Shown in pieces: positions 1 to 9,109 of a DNA stretch of 64,000 nt. The DNA comes from Pontibacter sp. E15-1 (GTDB lineage: Bacteria; Bacteroidota; Bacteroidia; Cytophagales; Hymenobacteraceae), in NCBI RefSeq assembly GCF_022601975.1, contig NZ_JAKVIR010000016.1, positions 1 to 64,000 of the forward strand, in the 5' to 3' direction. The stretch's first letter is position 1; every line of letters begins with the position of its first letter. Made by a program: the position numbers and the translations under genes. The notes under the pieces are model-generated. The model was given only the letters and a program-made list of their open reading frames with translations. It made no database searches and had not been told where the DNA came from.

Positions 1-76
1 GTAAGGATTCACACCAGTACACCAACAGGGCCAGTAAATTGAAATAATGAAATGACACAGTTTAAATTACACTCCC
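1..76 (+). mobile_element. Right end of an IS256-family element, cut by the window edge
   Basis: This stretch is the reverse complement of the end of the IS256-family remnant at about 22473-22550, with only about four or five mismatches by eye over about 75 bases. The terminal inverted repeat is at about 54-76 (GACACAGTTTAAATTACACT and following bases). Because this is the transposase 3' end, the transposase gene should lie on the plus strand to the left of the window. Half of the subterminal stem-loop seen in the other copy (CAACAGGGCC) is visible at 23-32. No target duplication can be judged because the other end is not in view. Confidence 0.8.
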
Positions 77-152
77 TTACTTTCCGGAAACCGGCGCTAC
101 ATAACAAAACATTAATCATTGGCCCTTTTATATATAAACTCAAAGAGTTCCA

Positions 153-875
153 TTAGGGAGAATCTTGGCAACAATTACAATTCTCAAGTAGTCTTTTGGC
201 GCCTTTCTTCAGAGCCTTATCCACTGCCATAGAAACAGTGGAGGCATTGATAGTCGTCCTGCCGCGGTAGCCATCCTCTTGATCCTTGTTTGGCAATGAT
301 ATTCCAGTCATTTCAGTCGTGGCAGAGAGGGTATAGACAAGTTTTCTTGTCTGGGTGGAGTAAAGCTTAAACCGCACTGTAGCCTTGGTCTCTTCGCGGT
401 CTTGCGTGCTATTATATTGCTTCATCTGCCTGATTTCATCGGCAGTGTTGGAAGCATAGGCCATTCCTTCCGCTAAGCTACCGACGGTTAATTCAAAATA
501 ATAGGCATAGCCCATCTGCTGCATCTTGGCCAGGCTACTTGGATCAGTAGCTACCTCGGGTCTTATACCGTACATCCGCAGGTACATATCCTGCTCCACA
601 GCATAGGCTGGCTGCAGCCCAGCCTCCCTGACCTGAGGTTCAAGCTTTTGATACAGTTCATAAGACTGGTTGGCCGATACGCCCACAGGCTCACCCATGA
701 GCACTTTCTCTCCTGACACCAAGGCTACGGGGCACCCTCCAATGGAGGATATGTATCTGGTGGAGGGAATGCAGCCCATTGTGGAAACCATCACGAGTAG
801 TAGAGCGGCAACTTTACGGAAGGAATACTTGACAGGAAGGATCTTCTCACAGATTAACAGTTGCTTTAGAATCAA
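153..875 (-). CDS. Putative outer-membrane lipoprotein of unknown function
   Basis: This 240-residue protein has a basic n-region (KYSFRK), a hydrophobic stretch (VAALLLVMVSTMG) and a cysteine at about residue 35 that fits a lipoprotein signal, so it is probably lipid-anchored. The N-terminal 14 residues before the basic region are unusual for a signal peptide, so the true start may lie a little inside. The mature part is polar, has no transmembrane helix, and ends in a cysteine-rich tail (LENCNCCQD). I do not recognise a family. It lies about 75 bp from the IS256 end, so its promoter-distal flank has been rearranged. Its upstream region (876-1322) holds no gene. Confidence 0.65.
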   Translation of the reverse strand: MILKQLLICEKILPVKYSFRKVAALLLVMVSTMGCIPSTRYISSIGGCPVALVSGEKVLMGEPVGVSANQSYELYQKLEPQVREAGLQPAYAVEQDMYLRMYGIRPEVATDPSSLAKMQQMGYAYYFELTVGSLAEGMAYASNTADEIRQMKQYNSTQDREETKATVRFKLYSTQTRKLVYTLSATTEMTGISLPNKDQEDGYRGRTTINASTVSMAVDKALKKGAKRLLENCNCCQDSP

Positions 876-1322
876 TACCCAAACCTCAGGAGTAAGTTGA
901 ACGCCACTTCACCTTGGTCTTCTAAGTCCCCGGCACTTTTTGCGACGATGCATCTATATCCCAACCCAATCCCGGCTCCGAAACTGCAATGGCGTCCGAT
1001 GCTTCTTCAGACTCTATCCTCACAGAAGGAGGGGGCAGTAGAGGAGAATCATTAAAGGATTTACCCGGTGCTATGGCTATACAAGGGCTTTATTGTGGGA
1101 CAAAAGTATGCAAAAAGGTACATAAACATAGTACGTGTACCATCATAGTACATGAGATAAGGAATGTGTACCACGATGGCACATAGATCGCCATGGCACT
1201 GATCACCGAAAAGTCTTCTGCTATATATAAAAATCGTTATCCTTATTGGCAAAATAAAGGTAGGCGCTTCCGTTTGTTTCTGTGAGTTACACGTTAAGCG
1301 GAGTATACGTATTAAAAAACAA
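876..1322. other. Intergenic region with a short imperfect tandem repeat
   Basis: This lies between two divergent genes and should hold both promoters. Around 1134-1198 two imperfect copies of a unit starting GTGTACCA(T/C)(C/G)AT..CA(C/T)A follow each other about 30 bp apart. No stable hairpin or convincing gene was found. Confidence 0.35.
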
Positions 1323-1700
1323 ATGTCAGAGAAAACCAAAAAGCAATTCGGCGTGTGGCTGGATTCTACCCATGCCACGGTCGTAGGCAGAGAATTAGCC
1401 GACAGTGGCGATTTCGTTATTTTGGCTGAGGCTAAGAACGATGGCCCGGGAAGCAACTCGAACGAAAACGCCGCAAACAACGCTGAACAGACCTTGCAGC
1501 AGAAATTTTTTAAAGAGATAACCACGCACATGCAGAACGCTGAGGAAGTACACGTAACCGGCACGGGTATTTCTCAGGAACAATTTATGCATTTTTTGGC
1601 GCAAACCGCCCAGTTTAAAAACACGGTGGCCACCGACAGTACTTCGCTTAGAATGAGCGACGAAAAACTGGTGGAGTATATTGACCAAAAATTTAAGTAA
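1323..1700 (+). CDS. Small unknown protein, possibly related to eRF1-like (baeRF) domains
   Basis: This soluble 125-residue protein has no signal peptide. The N-terminus GVWLDSTHATVVG, a low-complexity Asn/Glu middle (about residues 40-58), a motif VHVTGTGISQEQF at about 76-88 and the C-terminus MSDEKLVEYIDQKF resemble the small Bacteroidota proteins that carry a single eRF1-domain-like fold (a host-attachment / translational-machinery type protein). That link is from memory of the pattern and is not a firm family call. A hairpin resembling a terminator follows at 1716-1756, so the gene appears to be monocistronic. Confidence 0.6.
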   Translation: MSEKTKKQFGVWLDSTHATVVGRELADSGDFVILAEAKNDGPGSNSNENAANNAEQTLQQKFFKEITTHMQNAEEVHVTGTGISQEQFMHFLAQTAQFKNTVATDSTSLRMSDEKLVEYIDQKFK

Positions 1701-1715
1701 CCGCTAAACTTCTTA

Positions 1716-1756
1716 AAAAGAGAGCTGACTCAAAATAGTTGAAGCGGCTTTCTTTT
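1716..1756 (+). terminator. Putative terminator after the 1323-1700 gene
   Basis: AAAGAGAGC at 1717-1725 pairs with GCTTTCTTT at 1747-1755 (8 of 9 pairs), with an inner TCAA/TTGA stem, and the 3' arm is T-rich. It sits 15 bp after the stop codon. Confidence 0.45.
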
Positions 1757-1907
1757 CAAGTGTCACCAATCAGGTAAACTGCGCAGGGATTTCCATGGTT
1801 TTATACCTGCCCACACAAGTAAGGGCCTATCATGCAGGCTGTTTGCTTTACCCGCACTATAGTCCTGAGTCCCTCCCGCAGTACTTGCCTTCTGAATAAT
1901 TTACTCC

Positions 1908-2600
1908 ATGAACTATACTATAACAATCAACAGCGCAAACACCGTAGAAGCCGTCTCGGAATATTGGTCAAGCGAGGACTACGTAAATTTACTTTTGAAA
2001 TTCAATTACCCGGATGCCGAAAACGCAGCCAAAGCTAACTTGGAAGAATTGCTTTTGATGGCTATTACCGATTATGAACCCAATGAAGCAGCCGCAATCG
2101 TTCTGGAGTATAAGCTTGCTGACAAATTCAACGAGGGACAAATAAGTCAGATCTCCAATGATATGCTGCTTGACAAGATTTCGGAAGAATACCCCGATAT
2201 CAGTTTGCACGCCCCGTTGTTCCACATCAACCAGCTTTTGCACAAAGCCTTCAATGGCAAATTCCCTAACGCCAAAGCCACGCAAATAAACCTCTCCGTT
2301 ACTCCCTTAGACCAAGCGGAAGAGCGCGATTTCACGAAAGAGGATATACTGCACTTACTGGATAAAGGACTTGCTGACAGCAACCTGATCAAGCGGCTTT
2401 TCAGCGACCAGATGGCCGGTAACGAATCTTTCCCGGAAGCAGAAAATATTTTATGGCAGCTGGAACCTGTCAGCAACAGCGAGTACAACGTCTTAACATC
2501 CGATTATTGGTTGAGTAAGAATGATATAGTGGCAGGTGAATTTGAGGGGGTGCTTGAGCCAACTGCCGACTCAATGGAAATGGACAAAGCGAAAATTTAA
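1908..2600 (+). CDS. Unknown 230-residue cytoplasmic protein
   Basis: This acidic soluble protein has no signal peptide or membrane segment. Alternating hydrophobic and charged stretches (EELLLMAITDYEP, EDILHLLDKGLADSNL, EAENILWQLEPVSN) suggest a mainly alpha-helical fold. I do not recognise the family. The start at ATG 1908 was chosen because the reading frame is coding-like from there (MNYTITINSANTVEAV); the preceding 200 bp include the terminator of the upstream gene. Nothing nearby indicates a role. It is convergent with the isomerase-like gene at 2953. Confidence 0.55.
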   Translation: MNYTITINSANTVEAVSEYWSSEDYVNLLLKFNYPDAENAAKANLEELLLMAITDYEPNEAAAIVLEYKLADKFNEGQISQISNDMLLDKISEEYPDISLHAPLFHINQLLHKAFNGKFPNAKATQINLSVTPLDQAEERDFTKEDILHLLDKGLADSNLIKRLFSDQMAGNESFPEAENILWQLEPVSNSEYNVLTSDYWLSKNDIVAGEFEGVLEPTADSMEMDKAKI

Positions 2601-2952
2601 CCCGTCCCGGAGATGACCACAATAGAATAAGCATCTGACATTCTATGGGAATTGTTTTGGATTGCCTCGCCTACAAGGCAACCTTATTGTTTTGGCTGAT
2701 TGAAAACACAGCGCCTGCATGCGCTGTAACACGGGTTACACTCCCTTTGCAGCCCCTAAGCGTGCAGTTACCTCGTAGCTGAATCGCCTTAGCCCTGTTG
2801 GAATAGATGGAGGAATGCCAAAACCGGCAATGCAGGAGTATACACACGGTAACCCGACCCTTTGCCTGCAGCTAGGAAAAATCCCAATGCTTACAAGGCA
2901 GTTTTATAATTCCAAAGACAGGCCTATCTGAAAAGCCTGTGGGGTATAAATA
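2601..2952. other. Convergent intergenic region
   Basis: No gene was seen. A weak stem (ACAGGC at 2918-2923 with GCCTGT at 2935-2940) lies just past the stop of the minus-strand gene and may serve as its terminator. Confidence 0.3.
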
Positions 2953-3654
2953 TTAACCAACGATCATGCAGTCAACGTGTTGATGTGCCCAAAGGTGGGT
3001 GGCAGGATAATCGTTCGTGATCTTTCCTGAAAGCAGCTCCTGTGTAGCCTTTTGCTTGCCCGGCCCTGAGACCAGGAGTATGATGTGTTTGGCAGACAAG
3101 ATATCTTGTATCCCTAACGTAAGCCCATAGCTTGGCTTTGTTTCCAAGCCAGCTACCATGGTATGGTCTAATGTGCTGGGAGCAAGTGTCGCAATATGGC
3201 AGTGCGCCACCAAATGTTCAGCAGGTTCATTCAGGCCAAGGTGCGCGTTCACGCCCATCCCTAAAATGCAGATGTCGATGGGGGATTGCGCAGCTAGTGC
3301 TGCCTGCACGCGTTTGCACTCTTCTTCAGGATGCTGTGTGTTGGCATCAAAACCGAAATACCTCCCATTATCAATACCCAATGGCTGCACTATGTGCTTT
3401 TGTAAGTAGTATTCGCAAGTGGCAGGGTGCTCCGCATACAAGCCGCCCCACTCATCAAGCTTTATGACACGCAGGCTTTTAAAGTCTTCGGCCCTTTTTA
3501 TATGGTACTGCTGAAGTTGCCGGTAAAGGCCGGTAGGCGAGTTGCCTGTGGCTGCACAAAGCAGGAGGTTGGGCCTGGCTTGAATGGAAGCATAAACGGT
3601 TTGAGCTGCCTGCAGGCTCATGGCTTCATAGTCTTTAAAATATTGGATGTTCAT
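2953..3654 (-). CDS. Galactosamine-/glucosamine-6-phosphate isomerase-like protein (NagB/AgaI family)
   Basis: This 233-residue protein belongs to the NagB/RpiA-like superfamily. The phosphate-binding loop ATGNSPTGLY is at 35-44, the LDEWGG motif with the family aspartate at 66-71, and GMGVNAHLGLNEP with the conserved histidine (H138) and NE pair at about 132-144. Known members convert an amino-sugar 6-phosphate into a ketose 6-phosphate with release of ammonia. The compact length and LDEWGG form fit the galactosamine-6-phosphate (AgaI) subgroup better than classical NagB, but 6-phosphogluconolactonase-like activity cannot be excluded. It lies downstream of the oxidoreductase gene at 3801 on the same strand, with a strong hairpin in the 146-bp gap. 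No deacetylase (NagA) is seen in the window. Confidence 0.8.
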   Translation of the reverse strand: MNIQYFKDYEAMSLQAAQTVYASIQARPNLLLCAATGNSPTGLYRQLQQYHIKRAEDFKSLRVIKLDEWGGLYAEHPATCEYYLQKHIVQPLGIDNGRYFGFDANTQHPEEECKRVQAALAAQSPIDICILGMGVNAHLGLNEPAEHLVAHCHIATLAPSTLDHTMVAGLETKPSYGLTLGIQDILSAKHIILLVSGPGKQKATQELLSGKITNDYPATHLWAHQHVDCMIVG

Positions 3655-3698
3655 TTGGCTTGGCTACGCAGTATATGAAGAAGTGATCTTGGAAGTTG

Positions 3699-3743
3699 AA
3701 ATCCTTTCTGCTCCTGCGCCATACAGAGGGGCAGAAAGGATTT
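3699..3743 (-). terminator. Perfect 13-bp stem-loop between oxidoreductase and isomerase genes
   Basis: AAATCCTTTCTGC at 3699-3711 pairs perfectly with GCAGAAAGGATTT at 3731-3743 around a 19-base loop. It lies in the short gap between two minus-strand genes. It may be an intrinsic terminator or an attenuating / mRNA-stabilising element; the T-tract after the stem on the minus strand is short. Confidence 0.5.
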
Positions 3744-3800
3744 TGCCCAAACAGGTGTGCCTCCCACTATCGTGTTGGCACGGCGGTTGGTCCTGATGCC

Positions 3801-4880
3801 TTATTTTTTCCAGAGCCTGATAGGCTTTTCAGCATCCGTCTTAAAGGGCAGCGCTATTTTTTTCCCGGTTCCGGCCGATTCGTAGGCTGCAAATATTACC
3901 TCCAGCACGGCTTTGCCGTCTTCTCCGGTCACCAGCGGTTGCGTATCGTTTTTCACACAATCCACAAAGTGCTCAAACTCCTGCGGGAAACCATAGTTCC
4001 AGATTTCCTCATACATAGTATAGCTCCACCCTACGGTGCTTCCTGCTTTTTCTACGGCGTACCCTACGCCCTTCGTGCTATACGTTTGAATGGAATTGCC
4101 CTGGAGCACATCGGCATAGGCTACGCCCTCTGAGCCATGTATCTCTGCCCTGTCGTCCATGCCGCCCAGCTTGGTCCAGCTTTCCTCCATCATGGCCACC
4201 ACACCGTCCTCAAACTCCAGAATCACGATGGCGTTATCGTCTCCTTTGGTTTTGCCCTGATGCACGGATGTGCTCATATGCGCGTAAACCGACTTGATAG
4301 GCACGCCCGGATGTAACCAACGGAAGAACTGGATGCCGTGGCAACCCATGTCCATGGTAACGCCGCCCCCTGATCTTTCAACATCCCAGAAATGATCCGC
4401 ATGCGGGCCATCGTGTTTTTCGGATTGCTTGAACAGGACGGGTCTGCCCAGAGCGCCTTCGTCTAAGAGGCCTTTCAAACGCACATATTTGGGGGTAAAG
4501 CAAAGCTCTTCGGCATACATCAGTTTGACATTTGCCTTGTGACAGGCCGCTATCATCCGGTCGGCCTCCTCCAGATTCATAGATAGGGGTTTCTCCACCA
4601 CGATATGTTTGCCAGCCTCGGCTATCTTCAGGGTTATATCGCAGTGGAGGTAATTCGGAGCCCCGATAACGATCATATCCAACGCGTCCATTTGTAACAT
4701 TTCATCCAGATCGGTAAAGTAATTCGGGATGTTGAACTTTTCCGCAAAGCTTTTGGCGTTTCCCGCAGTGGGCGACATGACGGCCAGTACTTCAGCGTCT
4801 GCCACTTTCTTTAGCGCTTCAGCATGTATTGTGGAGATAAACCGTGACCCGATCAGGCCTACACCTACTTTCTTTTCCAT
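3801..4880 (-). CDS. Gfo/Idh/MocA family NAD(P)-dependent oxidoreductase
   Basis: This 359-residue protein has an N-terminal Rossmann fold with the dinucleotide-binding motif GLIGSRFIS at 8-16, the family EKP motif at 96-98 (VVEKPLS), and a C-terminal substrate domain with GGGVTMDMGCHG at 171-182, in which D177 and H181 are the usual catalytic positions. Known members oxidise or reduce sugars, inositols or glycosides with NAD(P). There is no signal peptide, so it acts in the cytoplasm. It is followed by the isomerase-like gene on the same strand, suggesting a sugar-catabolic pair, but the substrate cannot be read from the sequence. About 500 bp of non-coding DNA precede it, up to the IS element. 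Confidence 0.85.
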   Translation of the reverse strand: MEKKVGVGLIGSRFISTIHAEALKKVADAEVLAVMSPTAGNAKSFAEKFNIPNYFTDLDEMLQMDALDMIVIGAPNYLHCDITLKIAEAGKHIVVEKPLSMNLEEADRMIAACHKANVKLMYAEELCFTPKYVRLKGLLDEGALGRPVLFKQSEKHDGPHADHFWDVERSGGGVTMDMGCHGIQFFRWLHPGVPIKSVYAHMSTSVHQGKTKGDDNAIVILEFEDGVVAMMEESWTKLGGMDDRAEIHGSEGVAYADVLQGNSIQTYSTKGVGYAVEKAGSTVGWSYTMYEEIWNYGFPQEFEHFVDCVKNDTQPLVTGEDGKAVLEVIFAAYESAGTGKKIALPFKTDAEKPIRLWKK

Positions 4881-5377
4881 AGATAGCTTGTTTTGTGATT
4901 TTATGTATTTGAATATGGCAAAGCGCCAAGGACTGCTATGGCGCTACGCGTTCTATACAGTAGTTAAAATCCTTCTTGCTTCAGGAAAGAGAAAGAATGG
5001 GCTCTCAGGTTATGGTTTTATTCCCAGTTTGCCTGCAGGCTATTTTTATAAAGGTATAGTCTTCTTCCTGTCTTCAATAGGCTTATACTAACGTAATCCT
5101 CCTTGCACACGTCAAAACGCTTTCCGGAGTTGTTTCGCCAACGGCAGCATTTGAAGGTATGCCCGTTCTTGTTGATACACAACGTTTAAGGTCTGTTTTT
5201 TTGATCCGAGTTTGTCGGTTTCTGAGGTAGTCAGGCTGTTAAGGGTTTAGGCCAGCTTGGGGTATCTAATTGCAGACTGCATATTTCCTTTCCTGTTTGG
5301 AGATGTAATTACTAATCTACAGTGGATAAGCCCATGAGGATAAAAAATGTCTTTTCGAGTTTTGATACGTTCAAATG
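4881..5377. other. Non-coding region upstream of the oxidoreductase gene, ending at the IS element
   Basis: It probably contains the promoter of the minus-strand oxidoreductase gene. No gene was recognised. Near the IS boundary, TTTGATACGTT at 5361-5371 mirrors the IS inverted repeat. Confidence 0.3.
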
Positions 5378-6543
5378 CAGATTAAACGCATCAAATTTCC
5401 TTTTTTTGGATCAAAAGCAAGAAGGGCGTTGTTGAGCTGCGATGGAATGGCAACACTTTTTTGCAGGAGTGCCTGATTTTCGGATAGAGCGCAGCAAGCT
5501 GCACAAGCGGAGTGATATTCTGATGCTGAGCTTATGCGCCGTTTTGTGCGGTGCGGAGGACTTTGAGGACATCGCCACCTACGGGAGGCAGAAGGAGGCG
5601 TTTCTCCGCCGGTTCCTGCACCTTCCCCATGGCATCCCCTCCCATGACACGATCAACAGGGCCTTCAGCAGGCTGTACAAGGACAAGTTTGCCCAGAGCC
5701 TCTACAACTGGTCGGGGGAGCTGCTGGGCGTGGTGGAGCACTACCAGATCGCTGTAGACGGCAAAGTGCTTCGGGCCACGGCCACCCCGGGCAAGCGCAA
5801 CAGCGGCATCTGCCTGGTGAGCGCCTGGGCCCAGGAGCAGCGCCTGGTGCTGGGCCAGCAGCGGGTGGAGGGGAAGAGCAACGAGAAAACAGCCATTCCC
5901 GAGCTGCTCGAAGGGCTGGAGCTAAAAGGGGCGGTGGTGAGCATTGACGCCATGGCCTGCCACAGCACCGTGGCCGAGCAGGTAACAGCGGATGCGGGGA
6001 CTACCTGCTGGCGCTCAAGAAGAACAACAAGGGGCTTTATAAGCAGGTCAGCGAGCACATGCTGCGGCGAAAGGGGCAGCTGCCCAAGGACGAGTGGCTT
6101 GACTTCGGCAGCGGCCGGATAGAGAAGCTACGTGTGCGGGGACCTGGCGCTGCTTGACGGCCTGGATGGTTGGCCAGCCATCAGCAGGGTGGTGATGGTG
6201 GAGGCAGGCAGGGAGAAGCAGGGGCAGCTTACCGAGCAGACCCGCTTCTACCTGAGCAGCCTGGAGGCTGATGCACAGACCTTCAACCGGCTGGTGCGCA
6301 ACCACTGGGGCATCGAGAACAAGCTCCACTGGATGCTGGACGTCTACTTCGCCGAGGACAGATGCCGCACCCGCAAAGGCAACGGGGCAGATAACACGGC
6401 GACCCTGAGGAAGATGGCCCTGCAGGTGCTTAACCAGCAAAAGGACAAAGAAAGCATCAAGAGCAGAAGGAAAATGGCAGGATGGAATGATCAGTATCTG
6501 CTAACCATGATCCAAAACATCAAATTTTGATGCGTTTAACCTG
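5378..6543 (+). mobile_element. ISAs1-family insertion sequence, about 1.17 kb
   Basis: The element is bounded by inverted repeats. The left end begins CAGATTAAACGCATCAAA at 5378; the right end, read inward on the minus strand, begins CAGGTTAAACGCATCAAA at 6543, a 17/18 match. It encodes one transposase reading frame disrupted by two frameshifts. The 8-10 bp target duplications typical of ISAs1 are not seen in the flanks (GTTCAAATG on the left, TTCTATATAA on the right), so one flank may have been rearranged after insertion. The insertion lies between the oxidoreductase and TonB receptor genes and interrupts no recognisable gene. Confidence 0.85.
5442..6530 (+). pseudogene. ISAs1-family transposase with two compensating frameshifts
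   Basis: Read through both shifts, the product would be about 362 residues, close to full length for ISAs1 transposases. The first part (5442 to about 5996) carries the family N-terminus FFAGVPDFR, the DDE-type IAVDGKVLRATATPG and the stretch AVVSIDAMACHSTVAEQV. From about 5999 to 6125 the coding phase moves by one base (DYLLALKKNNKGLYKQV). The original phase returns with YVCGDLALLDGLDGW and ends with RNHWGIENKLHWMLDVYFAED and the C-terminus. Without frameshifting, translation stops at 6122. Either the copy is inactive, or the two single-base indels are sequencing or assembly errors. Confidence 0.85.
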
Positions 6544-6577
6544 TTCTATATAACCTTTACTTTGTCCCTACTTTAAC

Positions 6578-6619
6578 AATGCCCCGCATCTACCACATGT
6601 ATGGTAAACACGGGGCATT
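6578..6619. terminator. Putative terminator between IS element and TonB receptor gene
   Basis: AATGCCCCG at 6578-6586 pairs with CGGGGCATT at 6611-6619, with an inner TACCA/TGGTA stem. It lies 5 bp past the stop of the minus-strand receptor gene. There is no clear T-run on the minus side. Confidence 0.4.
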
Positions 6620-6623
6620 TGGT

Positions 6624-9029
6624 TTAAAAACTGGCCCTTAGGGAGAGTATAAAGTTTCTGCCTGGCGCTACAATGCCAGAAGAATATGGCTTGTAGCGCT
6701 GGTTGGTAATATTTTCGAGGCCGGCACTTGCCAATAAATGGTCTGATATTTTGTAAAGCGCCTTAAAGTTTAAGGTTACCCAAGAGGGGGAGTAGGGTTG
6801 GCCGTTTTCATCGATGGCATACATGTAATCCTTGTCCTGCTCCTCTGGGGCCAGATTTGCATTGGTTATTTCGCCGTTGAATAGAGCATATGCATCTGCC
6901 TTGAACCGGTTTATACTATAGGTAAGGTGTGTGGCTCCGAACCATGGGGCTGCATGGCGTAAAGGGGCTGTGCTGCCATTCTCAAGCTCTTCTTCGCCTT
7001 TTTGGTAGTTAAACCTTGAGGAAAGCCCAAGACCGCAATGGCTAGTAAGCTCAACTCTTGCCTGAACGCCCCATACTTTCGCGTTTGCAGCGTTTTGTAG
7101 TGCTTGCACCTGACTCCGTTCGCCCTCATAAGTAATACTATCCTGGCCGTTTAGCAAAAAGTTGCGCCGTACCAGGGCATTGTTCAGGTAAGTATAAAAT
7201 GCTGATGCATCCACCTTTAAAAAACTTCCGAACGTTTTCGCCATGCCAAAGTCAACATTGTAAGCATACTCTGACTTTAGGTCTGGATTTGGAACTAGCA
7301 CGCTGCCCGGGGCGGAGTCAAACACTTTCCCGATGTCGTCGATGTTCGGGGAGCGAAAACCGGTAGACATGTTGGTGCTGAGTTGCCACGAAGGCGCAGG
7401 GTAATATACCAAACCTGCACTGCCTGTGAGTGCCCCGGCGTTTATTTCTGCTTTAGAAAAGGGGAAGGGGTAAAACGTGTTATCGAATGCGGCATGAAGT
7501 ATAAAGTGGTTGTACCTGGCTCCGGTTTGCAGGCTAAGCTTTTCGGTTGCTTTAAACTGATAGGTGGCAAAAGCTGCGTAGGAGCTCCAGTCGGAGCCAT
7601 CTGGGTAGCGTGCCGGGCCCGGCACTTTCTGTCCGCTGAGCACGTTCTCATCCGTACCCGTTGAGCTTACGGTGTTATAAACGGCCTCGGCGCCATATAA
7701 GAGCACATGCCTTTCGGAAAGCTGCTTTTCAAAATCCAGGTTGGCGGACCATGCATGCACTTTTTCAGTGCGGTTATACCTGGTGGTTTTGCCCAGGTCA
7801 CGGTCGTGGCGGCTTTCTTCAAAAAACTGGTGTGCCAGGTTTATACTTAGCTTGTCGTATAGTTTACTACCCGCCTCATGGCCAATCTTAAGGTGATTCA
7901 TCATCCATTCCTGTGGCCCGTAATACCACTCCGCTGAGCGCAGCGTACCTTTGCGATAACGTATCAGGCGGTCATACCTTGGGTAATCAGAAGTGGTGGA
8001 GTAATGGAAGCCATAGTTTATGTCCCAATGCTCCGTGGGGCTAAATCTTACTTTCTGCATCAGGTTCAGCTGGCTATACCCCGAGTACACCTGCTCTCGC
8101 GGGTCCGGGTTGTCTAATACCTCATCGGTGCCATTTACCGTTCTGGCATACTCCGGGCGCAGGTACTCTTCGGGGCCGTTGGCTCCCATGGTCAGGTCAT
8201 TGAAATCGCTGTAGGTGGCGCTGGTTAAGAAAGCCCATTTTCTTAACCCAACGGAGAAATCAACGTGGCCAGTCTTCTCGTTGTTAGCCGATGACCAGCG
8301 GCTAACGGCACTGCCTTTTACAATTGCCTCGCCCGTGGTTGCCCGTTGCGGCGATAACGTATAAAAGCTCATAACCCCGCCAATGGCGTCACTGCCATAA
8401 CTTACAGAGCCCGGTCCAAACAGCACTTCGGTTCTGTCAAGGGCAAAGGGGTCCAGGGAGATGACGTTTTGTAGGTTGCCGCTTCTGAAAATGGCCGTGT
8501 TCATCCGGACGCCATCTACAGCCAGCAGTACGCGGTTCGTGGCAAAACCGCGGATCATCGGGCTGCCGCCGCCCAGTTGGCTTTTCTGGATGTATACCTC
8601 CCCACTGGCTCCGAGCATGTCGGCAGCTGTTTGCGGGTTTTGCAACAAAACCTCAGCCGGGCTAATAGTACTCACCTTACCGGGCACTTCTCTTTTCTCC
8701 TGTTTCCAGCGGGATGCCGAAATCACCACTGCATTCAGCGATACATTGTCTTCGGGGAGCAGTACCTGAAACTTGATGTTTTCGAGCTCGGCAAAGCTTA
8801 GCGAAACGCTTTTGTATCCAATGCTGCGCACAGTAATACGTGCGGCACCCCGCAGGGCACTAATATCAGCCTGGCCCTGGCCATTGGTAAGTATAGCCTC
8901 TTCTGAGTTACTGTATACCAGTACCGCTTCCAGTGGAAGGTGCGTTACCTGGTCTTTTATGGTTACTGTTTGCGCACGCGAGGCAGTAGCTAGCAAGAGT
9001 AACACGCCTATGTATAAAAATATCTTCAT
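6624..9029 (-). CDS. TonB-dependent outer-membrane receptor, heme/hemoglobin-type
   Basis: This 801-residue receptor has a signal peptide (cleavage near residue 20), a carboxypeptidase-regulatory-like domain (about 20-105), a plug with the PMIRGFATNRVLLAVDGVRM motif at about 157-176, and a beta-barrel ending in an aromatic residue (SLRASF). FRSPN at 558-562 and NPDLKSE at 581-587 match the FRAP-NPDL signature of heme/hemoglobin receptors, although FRAP is FRSP here. Known members move heme or iron chelates across the outer membrane using TonB energy. Its minus-strand neighbours are an unknown membrane-anchored protein and a PepSY protein, a common setting for iron-reductive import. The ligand is inferred, not proven. 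Confidence 0.85.
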   Translation of the reverse strand: MKIFLYIGVLLLLATASRAQTVTIKDQVTHLPLEAVLVYSNSEEAILTNGQGQADISALRGAARITVRSIGYKSVSLSFAELENIKFQVLLPEDNVSLNAVVISASRWKQEKREVPGKVSTISPAEVLLQNPQTAADMLGASGEVYIQKSQLGGGSPMIRGFATNRVLLAVDGVRMNTAIFRSGNLQNVISLDPFALDRTEVLFGPGSVSYGSDAIGGVMSFYTLSPQRATTGEAIVKGSAVSRWSSANNEKTGHVDFSVGLRKWAFLTSATYSDFNDLTMGANGPEEYLRPEYARTVNGTDEVLDNPDPREQVYSGYSQLNLMQKVRFSPTEHWDINYGFHYSTTSDYPRYDRLIRYRKGTLRSAEWYYGPQEWMMNHLKIGHEAGSKLYDKLSINLAHQFFEESRHDRDLGKTTRYNRTEKVHAWSANLDFEKQLSERHVLLYGAEAVYNTVSSTGTDENVLSGQKVPGPARYPDGSDWSSYAAFATYQFKATEKLSLQTGARYNHFILHAAFDNTFYPFPFSKAEINAGALTGSAGLVYYPAPSWQLSTNMSTGFRSPNIDDIGKVFDSAPGSVLVPNPDLKSEYAYNVDFGMAKTFGSFLKVDASAFYTYLNNALVRRNFLLNGQDSITYEGERSQVQALQNAANAKVWGVQARVELTSHCGLGLSSRFNYQKGEEELENGSTAPLRHAAPWFGATHLTYSINRFKADAYALFNGEITNANLAPEEQDKDYMYAIDENGQPYSPSWVTLNFKALYKISDHLLASAGLENITNQRYKPYSSGIVAPGRNFILSLRASF

Positions 9030-9109
9030 GCTGATTGCGTATTTAAGTTATCCGTTTCAGGGCATAGCTGCGCCAGCAGCGTAGATGAGCATGCGCCTGT
9101 TTCTGTTTT

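Noticed and set aside
5378..6543. Programmed -1/+1 frameshift in the ISAs1 transposase
   Set aside because: ISAs1 transposases are made from a single frame, and two opposite shifts 125 bp apart without slippery sequences are better explained by mutation or sequence error.
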